A stretch of DNA of 64,000 bases from the NCBI GenBank assembly GCA_947625205.1, contig CANQNN010000015.1:1-64000 (forward strand). The letters run 5' to 3'. The position numbers were made by a program, and so were the translations under genes. How positions within the stretch are numbered: position 1 is the stretch's first letter; the number at the start of each line of letters is the position of its first letter. Of the stretch, positions 1 to 8,547 are shown piece after piece. Source of the DNA: an uncultured Lachnospiraceae bacterium (lineage in GTDB: Bacteria; Bacillota; Clostridia; Lachnospirales; Lachnospiraceae). The notes under the pieces were generated by a model. The model saw only the letters and a list, made by a program, of their open reading frames with translations, was not told where the DNA came from and searched no databases.

Positions 1-53
1 CAAAAACGCACTGCCCTTTTACAATATCGTCCACATGAGGGAATATTGTTAAG

Positions 54-92
54 AAAAAGACGCCTGCAGCAAATTGCAGCGCGTCTTTTTTT
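54..92. terminator. Bidirectional terminator after trpA
   Basis: A stem pairing GACGC with GCGTC, continued by TGCAG/TTGCA pairing, is flanked by an A-run on the left and seven T on the right, so it can terminate transcription from either side. It lies about 50 bp past the trpA stop and is the natural end of the trp operon. Bases 1-50 hold no recognisable gene. Confidence 0.75.
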
Positions 93-142
93 GTATATAT
101 ACAGCCATATCCATACAGTCATACCACATCCGGCATTACCCG

Positions 143-937
143 CTATGCATTCATCTCTTTTTTGAATGTCTCCACGTACTCTTTCGCCACATCCGGGCTG
201 TAATGATTCTCCTCCATCAGATTGATAAAATGAGAACCGACGATGCAGCCGTCTATGGTGTGTTTCATTGGGACCACATCTGCCGCAGTACGAATACCGA
301 AGCCCATCATCACCGGGATCCGCGATGCCTTCTTTACCTGTTCAAGATAACTCAACACATTTTTATGGAAATCCGCCGCCTGCCCGGTCACACCCATAGA
401 AGATACGCAATACACAAATCCTCTGGCATCCTTAAGCAGCATGGGAATACGGTCACCCGAAACCGGCGTCACAAGCTGGATCAGGATCGGCGCGCCTTCC
501 TTGGCATCCAGCACATCCTGCAGCTGTTTCTGCTCCTCATAGGGCAGGTCTGGTATGATCAGTCCGTCCACACCGGTCTCCATGCACTTATCCACGAACT
601 TATCAATGCCGTAATAGGTGACAGTATTAAAATACATCATAAACACCAGCGGCACGTTACAGCCGCCCCGTCGAAGATCCGCCACCATATCAAACACCTT
701 GCGCAAATTGGTGCCCTGCTGTATGGACTTATAGGATGCCGCCTGTATCACGGGACCATCCGCCACAGGATCGGAGAAAGGGATCCCCAGCTCCACCACA
801 TCTATTCCCGCATCGTCAAGCGTCTGTACCAGTCTGGCACATCCCTGCATATCGGGCAGTCCCGCAGTCGTATAGACAATAAACGCTTTCTCACCTTTAT
901 TCTGCACCTGGCTAAGTCTTTCTTCGATTCTGTTCAT
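143..937 (-). CDS. trpA: Tryptophan synthase alpha subunit
   Basis: Cleaves indole-3-glycerol phosphate to indole and glyceraldehyde-3-phosphate in the cytoplasmic TrpA2B2 complex. The 264-residue product has the normal family length. Residues 46-60 contain ELGIPFSDPVADGP, with the catalytic pair at Glu49 and Asp60 exactly where the enterobacterial enzyme has them. A TIM-barrel phosphate-binding stretch (GFGIRTAADV) follows near the C-terminus. The ATG is preceded by GGGAGG about 11 bp upstream. It is the last gene of trpEGCFBA, 77 bp after trpB, and is followed by the terminator at 54-92. Confidence 0.97.
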   Translation of the reverse strand: MNRIEERLSQVQNKGEKAFIVYTTAGLPDMQGCARLVQTLDDAGIDVVELGIPFSDPVADGPVIQAASYKSIQQGTNLRKVFDMVADLRRGGCNVPLVFMMYFNTVTYYGIDKFVDKCMETGVDGLIIPDLPYEEQKQLQDVLDAKEGAPILIQLVTPVSGDRIPMLLKDARGFVYCVSSMGVTGQAADFHKNVLSYLEQVKKASRIPVMMGFGIRTAADVVPMKHTIDGCIVGSHFINLMEENHYSPDVAKEYVETFKKEMNA

Positions 938-1014
938 GTCAATACATCCTCCCTAATATCATGATATCCGTGACATCATATGATCTCATATATCATTTTC
1001 TTTTGTCCGTTGCT

Positions 1015-2199
1015 CTAATTCAGATAACCCTTTCCGCTGAAATACGACTCTATCGTATGCACATCCTTATCCCCGCGTCCGGACAGACACAGCACGATCG
1101 CCTGATCTTTAGTCATCGTCTTCGCCTTCTTAAAAGCATAGGCAAGGGCGTGTGCGCTCTCGATCGCCGGAATGATGCCTTCAAGTTTACATAACTCTGC
1201 GAGTGCCTCCATTGCTTCATCATCCGTGATAGACACATACTGGGCTCTGCCGCTGTCTCTTAGGTATGCGTGCTCAGGACCGACGCCGGGATAGTCCAGT
1301 CCTGCCGAAATCGAATGCGCCAGCTGTATGTTGCCGTCCTCATCCTGCAGCAGATACGACCGCATACCGTGCAGCGTGCCGGGTCTGCCCAGCGCCATAG
1401 CGGACGCATGCTTTCCCGTCGAGATACCCATGCCTGCCGCCTCCACGCCGATCAGCTCCACTTCCTTATCATCTATAAAATCCGCAAACATGCCGATGGA
1501 ATTGGAGCCGCCGCCAACGCACGCCATGACGACGTCGGGCAGTCTGCCTTCCTTCTCCATAAACTGCCGTTTCGCTTCCACGCTGATACATTTCTGGAAT
1601 TCCTTCACCATCCTCGGATACGGATGCGGGCCTACAGCGGAACCGATCACATAGAAGGTGTCTTCCGCTTCTTTCGCCCATGTGCGGATCGCCTCATTAG
1701 TGGCATCCTTTAACGTGTTGCTGCCGGACTCCACGCTCACTACCTTGGCGCCCAGCATCTCCATACGCATCACATTAAGATGCTGTCGCTCGATATCCTC
1801 CGAACCCATATACACCTTACATTCCATGTTAAATAGCGCCGCGCCGGTGGCCGTTGCAACGCCGTGCTGCCCCGCGCCCGTCTCCGCGATCACCTTCGTC
1901 TTACCCATTCTTTTAGCCAGCAGTATCTGTCCGATAACGTTATTGATCTTGTGCGCGCCCGTGTGGTTTAGATCCTCGCGTTTCAGGTAGATCTTTGTGC
2001 CGTATTTCTCCGAAAGACGCGCTGCGTAATAAAGCGGCGTCTCCCTTCCGACATACTCTTTCAGATAATAATTGTATTCCTCCCAAAAATGCGGATCGGC
2101 AATGGCTTCCTCAAAAGCCTTCTCCAGTTCCGCCAGCGTATTCATCAGCGTTTCCGCCACATACTGTCCGCCAAATTCTCCGTAATATCTGCTGCTCAT
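1015..2199 (-). CDS. trpB: Tryptophan synthase beta subunit
   Basis: PLP enzyme that condenses indole, channelled from TrpA, with L-serine to give tryptophan. The 394-residue product is full length. [10 protein letters not shown] carries the PLP lysine at residue 84, and [16 protein letters not shown] and the GGGSN phosphate-binding loop are intact. The CEGIIPA-type motif appears here as [13 protein letters not shown]. The start ATG has GGAGGAAAT directly upstream. This is the TrpB1 type that pairs with TrpA, not the stand-alone TrpB2. Confidence 0.97.
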   Translation of the reverse strand: MSSRYYGEFGGQYVAETLMNTLAELEKAFEEAIADPHFWEEYNYYLKEYVGRETPLYYAARLSEKYGTKIYLKREDLNHTGAHKINNVIGQILLAKRMGKTKVIAETGAGQHGVATATGAALFNMECKVYMGSEDIERQHLNVMRMEMLGAKVVSVESGSNTLKDATNEAIRTWAKEAEDTFYVIGSAVGPHPYPRMVKEFQKCISVEAKRQFMEKEGRLPDVVMACVGGGSNSIGMFADFIDDKEVELIGVEAAGMGISTGKHASAMALGRPGTLHGMRSYLLQDEDGNIQLAHSISAGLDYPGVGPEHAYLRDSGRAQYVSITDDEAMEALAELCKLEGIIPAIESAHALAYAFKKAKTMTKDQAIVLCLSGRGDKDVHTIESYFSGKGYLN

Positions 2200-2240
2200 A
2201 TTTCCTCCGTTCCGAAGCCTTCACGCTTTCTAAATCTTTT

Positions 2241-2282
2241 TTCTTCTCTCACGCTTCTTCTCTCATGCTTCTTCTCTCACGC
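2241..2282. repeat. 14-bp tandem repeat (x3) across trpF stop
   Basis: Three adjacent 14-bp units read on the minus strand as GCRTGAGAGAAGAA; the middle copy has A where the outer two have G. The trpF stop codon lies in the middle unit. Because 14 is not a multiple of 3, gain or loss of a unit would change the last residues of TrpF and the spacing to trpB. Confidence 0.85.
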
Positions 2283-2946
2283 TTCTGACCGCTCTCACAA
2301 ACGCCCTGATCTTATCCCGGTCTTTGCCGATACGGGCCGTCACAGCCGCCGCATCTGTCTCAACACCGCTCGACACGTCCACCACATCAGGCGCGGCAGC
2401 GCGAATTGCCTGCACGACATTGTCCGCATTTAAGCCTCCCGCCAGAAAAATCGGTTTCCCATTTCCCGAAAACTGTCTCAAAGCCCCCCAGTCAAAGGTC
2501 TGCCCGCTGCCGGGCTTTCCGGCGTCAAACAGGTATGCCGCCGCCTGATTGCAATGGCGGAATGTCTCATGCCCCGCCCGGTCCAATCCGTTGTAGGCGC
2601 GTATGACCGGTATCCGTACTGTGTCGGACGCCTCCTTCGACAATTCCCCGTGTATCTGTATCATATCAAATCCTGACGCCTGTATCTGCTGAATCTGCTC
2701 CGACGTGGGAGACACCGTGACTGCCACCGCTTTGATCGGTTCTCCCGACAGGGCTTTCCCCCGCTTGATCACCGGCAGAAGCTCCTTTGCTTCCGCAATT
2801 GTCATATTGCGTCGGCTCTTAGGATAAAACAGGACGATGCCCGCATAATCCACTGCCTCCTCCACGACCCATTCCGCTTCCTTAACGGACGTCAGTCCGC
2901 ATATTTTTATTCCGGGGATCCTGTTCCCCTGCCGCCCGTCTTCCAT
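2263..2946 (-). CDS. trpF: Phosphoribosylanthranilate isomerase
   Basis: Amadori isomerase converting N-(5'-phosphoribosyl)-anthranilate to CdRP. The 227-residue TIM barrel begins with KICGLTS (catalytic Cys16 region), has VSPTSEQIQQIQ and FDMIQIHG in the middle, and ends with the FLAGGLNADNV and VDVSSGVE phosphate-binding strands. It sits 96 bp downstream of trpC and 63 bp upstream of trpB in the same operon. The start is likely but not certain: the initial MEDGRQGNR segment is short and polar and the upstream SD is weak. Its 3' end overlaps the 14-bp tandem repeat. Confidence 0.95.
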   Translation of the reverse strand: MEDGRQGNRIPGIKICGLTSVKEAEWVVEEAVDYAGIVLFYPKSRRNMTIAEAKELLPVIKRGKALSGEPIKAVAVTVSPTSEQIQQIQASGFDMIQIHGELSKEASDTVRIPVIRAYNGLDRAGHETFRHCNQAAAYLFDAGKPGSGQTFDWGALRQFSGNGKPIFLAGGLNADNVVQAIRAAAPDVVDVSSGVETDAAAVTARIGKDRDKIRAFVRAVRSVREEA

Positions 2947-3042
2947 GATCTGTCTTTCCCATTTCCCAGTGTTTACGCTTCATGCTGTCTCTGCGTTCCA
3001 GCGTTTCCGCTTCGCAGCCCCGTATCTCCCTGTGTTTCCTGC

Positions 3043-3813
3043 TCAGCTCTTCCACCGCAATGCCAGCGCTTTCGGTTCCTCCGCCTCCATAAACAGCGTT
3101 CCGATCAGCAGCCCGTCCACGCCCACCTGTTTGAGAAACTCCACATCTTGATCTCCGCTCACGCCGCTCTCGGATACAAGAAGCGTTCCTTCCGGCACCA
3201 TCTGCGCCAGCTTCTTTGTTGTATTTAAATCGATGCTGAAATCTTTCAGGTTACGGTTGTTGACACCGATGATCTTCGCACCGAGTCCTGCTGCACGCAT
3301 CATCTCCCGCTCATCGTGCACTTCCACAAGAGCGTCCATTCCAAGCCCGTATGCCAGCTCATAGAACATTTTCAACTCCCTGTCGTTTAATATGGCCGCG
3401 ATCAACAATATACAGTCCGCCCCGATCACCTTCGCCTCAAAGATCTGATAGGGATCTATGATGAAATCCTTCCGTATCATCGGCAAATCGGTGATCGCCC
3501 TGATCTGCTTAAAATAATCGGCGCTGCCCAGAAAATAATCCTCCTCCGTAAGACATGATATCGCATCCACAGAGGCATTGTACTGGTCGATCCGGTCGGT
3601 CAGTTCAATTTTGTTATCCATCTTTCCGTGACTGGGCGAAGCCTTCTTAAACTCACCGATAATGGAAAGTCCTTCCTTGGCGATCGCGCCGTAGAAGCTG
3701 ATGCTCTCTCTGTCGCATTTAGCTGCCAGCTCCTTCATCTCCTCCTCGGAGATACGCGCTTTATGTTCTTCCAGCCGTTTTCTTTTGTCAGCTACTATCT
3801 CATCTAAGATCAT
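3043..3813 (-). CDS. trpC: Indole-3-glycerol phosphate synthase
   Basis: Closes the indole ring by decarboxylating CdRP. The 256-residue protein is of normal length and not fused to TrpF. EFKKASPS at residues 54-61 carries the catalytic lysine, and IRKDFIID, VEVHDEREM, GVNNRNLKDFSID and VSESGVS mark the barrel strands with catalytic Glu/Asn. The ATG lies 12 bp after the trpG stop. The position where trpD usually sits between trpG and trpC is therefore empty. Confidence 0.97.
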   Translation of the reverse strand: MILDEIVADKRKRLEEHKARISEEEMKELAAKCDRESISFYGAIAKEGLSIIGEFKKASPSHGKMDNKIELTDRIDQYNASVDAISCLTEEDYFLGSADYFKQIRAITDLPMIRKDFIIDPYQIFEAKVIGADCILLIAAILNDRELKMFYELAYGLGMDALVEVHDEREMMRAAGLGAKIIGVNNRNLKDFSIDLNTTKKLAQMVPEGTLLVSESGVSGDQDVEFLKQVGVDGLLIGTLFMEAEEPKALALRWKS

Positions 3814-3825
3814 ACTATTCTCCTG

Positions 3826-4395
3826 TTAAATAACACCGTTTACAAAGTTTTCTATGAGTCTCTTGCCGTGCTCCGTATAGATGGATTCGGGATGAAACTG
3901 CAATCCCACCACCGGATATTCCTTGTGCCGTATCGCCATTATCTCGCCATCCTCCGTCTGCGCCATGATCTGCAGACAGTCAGGCAGCCCGTCCTTCTGA
4001 ACTGCCAGCGAGTGATATCTGGCTACTTTAATGGGGGAATCAATGCCTGTAAAAATGCCGGTGCCGTCATGTTCTATCCTGCTCTGCTTTCCGTGAAATA
4101 TCTTCTTCGCATAAGATACCGTACCTCCCAGCGCTTCACCGATACACTGATGCCCAAGACAGATGCCGAGTATCGGCTTCTTGCCCGTGAACCTTCGCAC
4201 CACATCCATACAGATGCCCGCTTCTTTGGGGCTCTTCGGTCCGGGAGACAATACGATCTTGTCAGGATCCATTTCCTCTATCTCTTCTACCGTGATCTTA
4301 TCGTTTCTGACCACCTTGATATCCCTCGTAAATGTTCCGATATACTGGTATAGATTATAAGTAAATGAATCGTAATTATCAATAAGCAAAATCAT
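3826..4395 (-). CDS. trpG: Anthranilate synthase component II (glutamine amidotransferase)
   Basis: Class I glutamine amidotransferase that supplies ammonia to TrpE (and could serve PabB). The 189-residue protein has the nucleophile in GICLGHQCIGE (Cys79) and the His-Glu of QFHPES near the C-terminus, so the triad is intact. It is not fused to a TrpD domain. Its ATG overlaps the trpE stop by 4 bp, consistent with translational coupling and equal amounts of the two subunits. Confidence 0.96.
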   Translation of the reverse strand: MILLIDNYDSFTYNLYQYIGTFTRDIKVVRNDKITVEEIEEMDPDKIVLSPGPKSPKEAGICMDVVRRFTGKKPILGICLGHQCIGEALGGTVSYAKKIFHGKQSRIEHDGTGIFTGIDSPIKVARYHSLAVQKDGLPDCLQIMAQTEDGEIMAIRHKEYPVVGLQFHPESIYTEHGKRLIENFVNGVI

Positions 4396-5807
4396 AAATT
4401 CTCCTCCTCTACCAGCGTCTTTGCAAGCGCCATAACCTTATTGCAGCATTCCTGGTATTCCAGCTTGCCCACGGAATCCGCCACGATACCGGCGCCTGCC
4501 TGCAAGTACACTTTACTGCCTTTTTTGATCATGGTACGGATCGTGATACACATATCTATGTTACCGTTGAAGCCTACATAACCTGTGGCGCCGCCATATA
4601 ATCCTCTGCGCACGGTTTCCAGCTCGTCTATGATCTCCATCGCACGGATCTTGGGCGCACCCGAAAGTGTTCCCGCCGGCAGAAAAGAAGCCACAAGGTC
4701 AAGCGGGTGTCTCTCACCTTTTTTCTTGCCCTCTACCAGCGATACGATATGCATGACATGGGAATAGTTCTGCACGTTCATAAACTGTGTCACCTTCACT
4801 GTCCCGAATTCCGCGATCCGGCCCATATCGTTCCTTGCCAGGTCCACCAGCATGACATGTTCTGCGCGCTCCTTTTCGTCCTGCAGCAGCTCATCTCGCA
4901 GCAGCTGGTCTTCCTCCTCATCGCGTCCGCGTCGCCTCGTGCCGGCAATCGGACACGTAAACACCTTATTGTCCTTCTGCTTGACCAGCATCTCCGGACT
5001 GGAGCCGATAATCTCAAAATCACCGAAATTAAAGTAGTACAGGTATGGGGACGGATTCAGTTCACGCAGTTCCTTGTACAGCGTAAGCCCGTCATGCCCC
5101 GTCTCGATCGTCCAGCGCTGGGATAGAACCGTCTGGAAAATGTGTCCTTCCTTAATGTAATGCTTGATCCTGTCTACCTTCGCACAGTATTCTTCAAGGG
5201 AATCGGTCTTGTGAACGATCCTGCCGTCATGCGTAAATTTCTGCTGCTGCCCGTTGTCCTTCATATTGCTTCTGACAAGCGCCACCAGATCCGCCGCCTT
5301 CTGTTCACCGGCAATGCGCCCCTCCGGTGTATCCTCCTCAAGCGCCACGCCGGTCATTGTCTCAGCCCTGTGGTCGATAATGATAAACTGTCTTGTGAAC
5401 ATTAACTGTATTGTCTCAATACCGATGTCATCAGGGTTATTGTCCGGCAGATCTTCACTGTAACGGATAAAGTCATATGCCAGGCTGCCCACCAGACCGC
5501 CGATCATGGCGAGCTCTCCCTCGTCCTTGACCACATCAAACTCGTCATAATACTCTTTCAGCCGCTCAAGCGGATTGCCCTCTCTGACCTCCACGCTCCC
5601 ATCCGACCTGGTAATGACAAGGCTCATGCCCTTGGACGAGATGATCTCATCAGGATCAATGCCGAAAAAGGAATATCGGTCATAATCCTTGTCATAGCTT
5701 TCCAGTAAAAAACATTTTTTGTCCTGTGCGATCCCCTCAAACATGGAGATCGCCTTTTCATTCACAATGCTGACCGTCTTGCGGTACGCTCTCAGCCTTC
5801 TTTTCAT
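4392..5807 (-). CDS. trpE: Anthranilate synthase component I
   Basis: Makes anthranilate from chorismate with ammonia from TrpG. I place the start at the ATG ending at 5807 because GGGAGG lies 7 bp upstream; a longer reading from a TTG at 5897 would run back into the terminator of the leader. This gives 471 residues. The feedback-inhibition motif LLES is at residues 34-37, so allosteric inhibition by tryptophan is expected. The chorismate-binding half contains FQTVLSQRW, SSPEMLVK, CPIAGTRRRG, HVMLVDLARND and LSGAPKIRAME. It is the first gene after the T-box. Confidence 0.96.
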   Translation of the reverse strand: MKRRLRAYRKTVSIVNEKAISMFEGIAQDKKCFLLESYDKDYDRYSFFGIDPDEIISSKGMSLVITRSDGSVEVREGNPLERLKEYYDEFDVVKDEGELAMIGGLVGSLAYDFIRYSEDLPDNNPDDIGIETIQLMFTRQFIIIDHRAETMTGVALEEDTPEGRIAGEQKAADLVALVRSNMKDNGQQQKFTHDGRIVHKTDSLEEYCAKVDRIKHYIKEGHIFQTVLSQRWTIETGHDGLTLYKELRELNPSPYLYYFNFGDFEIIGSSPEMLVKQKDNKVFTCPIAGTRRRGRDEEEDQLLRDELLQDEKERAEHVMLVDLARNDMGRIAEFGTVKVTQFMNVQNYSHVMHIVSLVEGKKKGERHPLDLVASFLPAGTLSGAPKIRAMEIIDELETVRRGLYGGATGYVGFNGNIDMCITIRTMIKKGSKVYLQAGAGIVADSVGKLEYQECCNKVMALAKTLVEEENL

Positions 5808-5890
5808 GGATCGTCCTCCCTTTTTTGCAAGTCTTTCGGCTCTCTGCGCGCGAATAAGCACACTCGAAATGCTTCGCATTTCCCGTTGCG

Positions 5891-6150
5891 CAAACAAAAA
5901 CGGGTATCTTCCAATCGGAAAATACCCGCCACCAATTCAATTACTGACATACTCCAGATACGGGACCTGCGTCCGATATCCTTCTCCTTAACGCGGAGTC
6001 ACGGCCCAGTCTACTAACGTTCCCGCCATGTGGCGGCTCCGGTTTCGACCTACGTCTCACAAACCCATTCCCGAAAGCGCTCCATGCCGGTTTCCACCAA
6101 TGCCGGCTCTCTGTGATGTCACTGCTCACGGTACTCTTTTTGCTCACTGA
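5891..6150 (-). promoter_or_regulatory. Tryptophan-specific T-box riboswitch leader
   Basis: The minus-strand leader has the T-box landmarks in order. There is an AGTGA/AGAGAG region, then a stem I arm containing GCCGGCATTGGTG paired with ACCGGC. GAATGGG follows, placing the specifier codon UGG (Trp) at 6065-6067. Then comes a GCCGCCACATGGCGG hairpin and the antiterminator element TTGGTGGCGGG near 5924-5937. The bulge TGGC would pair with the NCCA end of a tRNA whose discriminator base is G, as in bacterial tRNA-Trp. A CGGGTATTTTCC/GGAAGATACCCG terminator with a T-run ends the leader. Uncharged tRNA-Trp should therefore turn trpEGCFBA on. Confidence 0.9.
5893..5928 (-). terminator. T-box intrinsic terminator
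   Basis: An 11-bp stem (CGGGTATTTTC with its near-complement GAAGATACCCG) is followed on the minus strand by TTTTTGTTTG. It shares bases with the upstream T-box antiterminator, so the two folds exclude each other. It ends about 85 bp before the trpE start. Confidence 0.85.
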
Positions 6151-6175
6151 CTTTACTGTATAATACTATACTATT

Positions 6176-6210
6176 ATTATATTATATTATATTCTGCTCT
6201 GTTCAAACAA
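6176..6210 (-). promoter_or_regulatory. Probable trp operon promoter
   Basis: Upstream of the T-box the minus strand reads TTGTTT (6205-6210), an 18-bp spacer and TATAAT (6181-6186). The AT-repeat also offers a second TATAAT at 6176-6181, which lies 19 bp from TTGAAC (6201-6206). The exact pair cannot be fixed by eye. The stretch 6211-6308 shows no gene. Confidence 0.45.
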
Positions 6211-6308
6211 TACGGCTGCCTTGCGGCCTAACCGACAGTTACATGTTAGCACAGCACTTTGCTAAAGTCAACCTTGAATTACCGTAACTGCTCTGCCGGA
6301 TTGTAGGA

Positions 6309-7748
6309 TCACTGTAACTGCTTTGCCAGACTCATGATCTCCTCAAGCATTTCCCTGCAGGCCTGCATATCCTGTACCGTTGCCTCGGATGTTCTGAGAC
6401 TTTCCATACTGGACGCTGCCACTTCCTCGCTGGTTGCGGACAGCTGCGATATATCGTCGGATATCACATTCGTGCTCTCTAAGATGCCGGCTATGATCTT
6501 CTCGCTCTCACGCACGTTTTTAGCCATATTCTGCACTTCCTCGTCCACTGCAGCGAATTTCTCCTTGGTAGCCTCGATCAGTTCATTCTGTTTCGTAATG
6601 GACAGTACCGCACTGTCAACGCTCTCGTTCACACTTCTGGTATCCTGGATCAGTTCATTGATGATATTCGTAATGCTGTTGGAAGCATCCTTCGTCTGCT
6701 CGGACAACTGCCTGATCTCCTCCGCAACGACTGCGAAACCTCTGCCCGCCTCGCCCGCGCGCGCCGCCTCTATGGATGCGTTAAGCGCCAACAGATTGGT
6801 CTGGTTAGAAATCGACAGGATAACGCCGATAAAGTTCTGCACTTCCTCCACCTTCCCGCTCAGCCGGTTGCTGACGGAAACGGTGGCGCTGCTCGCCTCC
6901 TCCACATTCTGCGCCTGCTTCCTTAAGCTCTCGACAACCTCCGCGCCCTGGGCCACCATGCTGTTGGCTCTGCCGGATGCGGCGATCAGAGTCTTCATGC
7001 TCTCTTCCACGCTGTCCGTGTTGCTGCGGATATCCATACACATATCCGCCTGACGCTGGATGGACTGTGCGGTTGCATCGGTACTCTCGGCAATATTGGT
7101 CATCGCAAAATTATTGGTGTCCACATTGCCCTGCAGGTTGTCCAGACGGCTCATGGCGCCGTCAAAATTATGTATGATATTGGCTGCGACCTGAATCATC
7201 TTCTGCTGGTTCGCTTCCTGAACCTTGGCCGCTCCTTCTACCGCGCTCACGTTTTCATCGTTGAACACGATAAGAAGCTTCGAGATCCTGATAGACGCAT
7301 ACGCCACAAGAATACAGGTAAGCAGCGCGAGCTGCGCGCCGGATGACTGCTCAGGCGCAACAGTGAACAGCTTGACCGCATTGACGATAAGGATCACTGT
7401 GTTGCCGCCTATTAGAAGATTCCTGTTGTGATATGCCATCGAGCCGAACAGAACCGGAAATGCATAAGCGTAAACGCCTACGTCAACGCCAAACAGAACG
7501 ATCACCACGTATGTCGCTGTCGCACACAGCATGATGGCAATGCCGCCCCTCTTCTCATTTTTCCACAGGAAATAGAAAATCGTGGTGCCGATACATGACA
7601 GCACAGAAACGATCACCTTCAAATATCCCGTAAACGACTGGTCCGCATGGATCGTTGTGTACCCCATCGCTATGATAAAATAGATCAGGATCACTATGAT
7701 TACCGAATACACGGTTTTATTGGCTCTCTTATATTGCGACTCTGTCAT
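6309..7748 (-). CDS. Methyl-accepting chemotaxis protein with multi-TM N-terminus
   Basis: Chemoreceptor signalling to CheA/CheW. The 479-residue protein starts with about 165 residues holding some six hydrophobic segments ([17 protein letters not shown] through [14 protein letters not shown]) and no large extracellular loop, so the membrane domain itself may sense the ligand. There is no HAMP domain. The cytoplasmic half is a long coiled coil with the conserved hairpin tip [20 protein letters not shown] and a second methylation helix. A GGGGG SD precedes the ATG. It stands alone between the trp leader and the Rrf2 gene; the ligand cannot be read from the sequence. Confidence 0.93.
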   Translation of the reverse strand: MTESQYKRANKTVYSVIIVILIYFIIAMGYTTIHADQSFTGYLKVIVSVLSCIGTTIFYFLWKNEKRGGIAIMLCATATYVVIVLFGVDVGVYAYAFPVLFGSMAYHNRNLLIGGNTVILIVNAVKLFTVAPEQSSGAQLALLTCILVAYASIRISKLLIVFNDENVSAVEGAAKVQEANQQKMIQVAANIIHNFDGAMSRLDNLQGNVDTNNFAMTNIAESTDATAQSIQRQADMCMDIRSNTDSVEESMKTLIAASGRANSMVAQGAEVVESLRKQAQNVEEASSATVSVSNRLSGKVEEVQNFIGVILSISNQTNLLALNASIEAARAGEAGRGFAVVAEEIRQLSEQTKDASNSITNIINELIQDTRSVNESVDSAVLSITKQNELIEATKEKFAAVDEEVQNMAKNVRESEKIIAGILESTNVISDDISQLSATSEEVAASSMESLRTSEATVQDMQACREMLEEIMSLAKQLQ

Positions 7749-7891
7749 TTTATTGTCCCCCTTCTTAACATTTGCATTTTGTTGAACCCCATACAGATAT
7801 ATGCTTATTTTAACACAGCCGCGCCCTGATTTCTATATCATAATGCTTTTTTATACATCTTTTTATACAATATATCATTATATCATTCCGG

Positions 7892-8326
7892 TCAGATCAC
7901 ATAATTGTCCATCATTTCGCTCTGCCAGTCCACAAGATCTGCCAGCGTCACTTTATCGACCACACCGCTTATGGCATCATCCAGCATTTTCCATAGACGT
8001 AAGGTAACACAACTGGCCTGTCTCCCACAGGCGTTGACCTCATCCTCCATACACGCCACCGGAGCAAGCGAACCTTCCGTCAGCCTGAGTATCATCCCGA
8101 CAGTATATTGCTCCGGCTCTTTAGCCAGGCGGTATCCGCCCTGCGGTCCTCTGACGCTCTTCACGTAACCGGCCTTATTCAACGTAGAAATGATCTGCTC
8201 CAGATATTTCTCCGATATCTCCTGTCTCGCCGATATTTCCTTGATGCGAACCGGTTCTCCGGTATTGTTAAGCGCCAGATCGAGCATAAGCCTGAGCGCA
8301 TACCTTCCTTTAGTAGAAATTTTCAT
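7892..8326 (-). CDS. Rrf2-family transcriptional regulator (IscR-like)
   Basis: A 144-residue winged-helix regulator starting MKISTKGRYALRLMLDLA with the Rrf2 recognition helix (ISEKYLEQIISTLNKAG) and wing (VRGPQGGYRLA). Cys92, Cys100 and Cys106 lie where IscR has its three [2Fe-2S] ligands (92, 98, 104 in E. coli), so iron-sulfur sensing is plausible; CymR-type members lack these. No isc/suf or cys gene is adjacent, so the regulon is unknown. GAGGTG lies 7 bp before the ATG. It is monocistronic with its own promoter and a dyad that suggests autoregulation. Confidence 0.9.
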   Translation of the reverse strand: MKISTKGRYALRLMLDLALNNTGEPVRIKEISARQEISEKYLEQIISTLNKAGYVKSVRGPQGGYRLAKEPEQYTVGMILRLTEGSLAPVACMEDEVNACGRQASCVTLRLWKMLDDAISGVVDKVTLADLVDWQSEMMDNYVI

Positions 8327-8353
8327 AGCCGCACCTCACCATATATCCTATTA

Positions 8354-8405
8354 AATCACTAGGCTTTATGTGATTATTTATACTACAGTTACGGTTTTTT
8401 GTCAA
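8354..8405 (-). promoter_or_regulatory. Rrf2 gene promoter with downstream dyad
   Basis: On the minus strand TTGACA (8400-8405), a 17-bp spacer and TATAAA (8377-8382) form a near-consensus sigma-A promoter. Just downstream, AATCAC and GTGATT form a dyad spaced by 10 bp (8354-8375), placed where a bound Rrf2 protein would block transcription. Confidence 0.65.
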
Positions 8406-8547
8406 ATATTTATCCGTTCATGAATGCCGGCCGTTAAGAAAATCATCCTTTGTAACGATATAAATATAAAGAATGGTCTGCGGCGCAGCTGTGTCTGACG
8501 CCGGTACAGGTAAACGGATTTACAGATCACGCTAAGGAGGGCATAAC

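Noticed and set aside
74..964. 296-codon plus-strand frame
   Set aside because: Shadow of trpA; no SD, His/Arg-rich product without recognisable domains.
5941..6147. 68-codon minus-strand frame upstream of trpE, considered as a Trp leader peptide
   Set aside because: The sequence is the T-box RNA itself; the frame has no Trp-rich stretch or SD and the UGG specifier explains regulation.
8434..8466. Sigma-28-like promoter for the DUF6033-like gene
   Set aside because: TAAG-N16-ACGATATA only loosely resembles TAAA-N15-GCCGATAT, too weak to call by eye.
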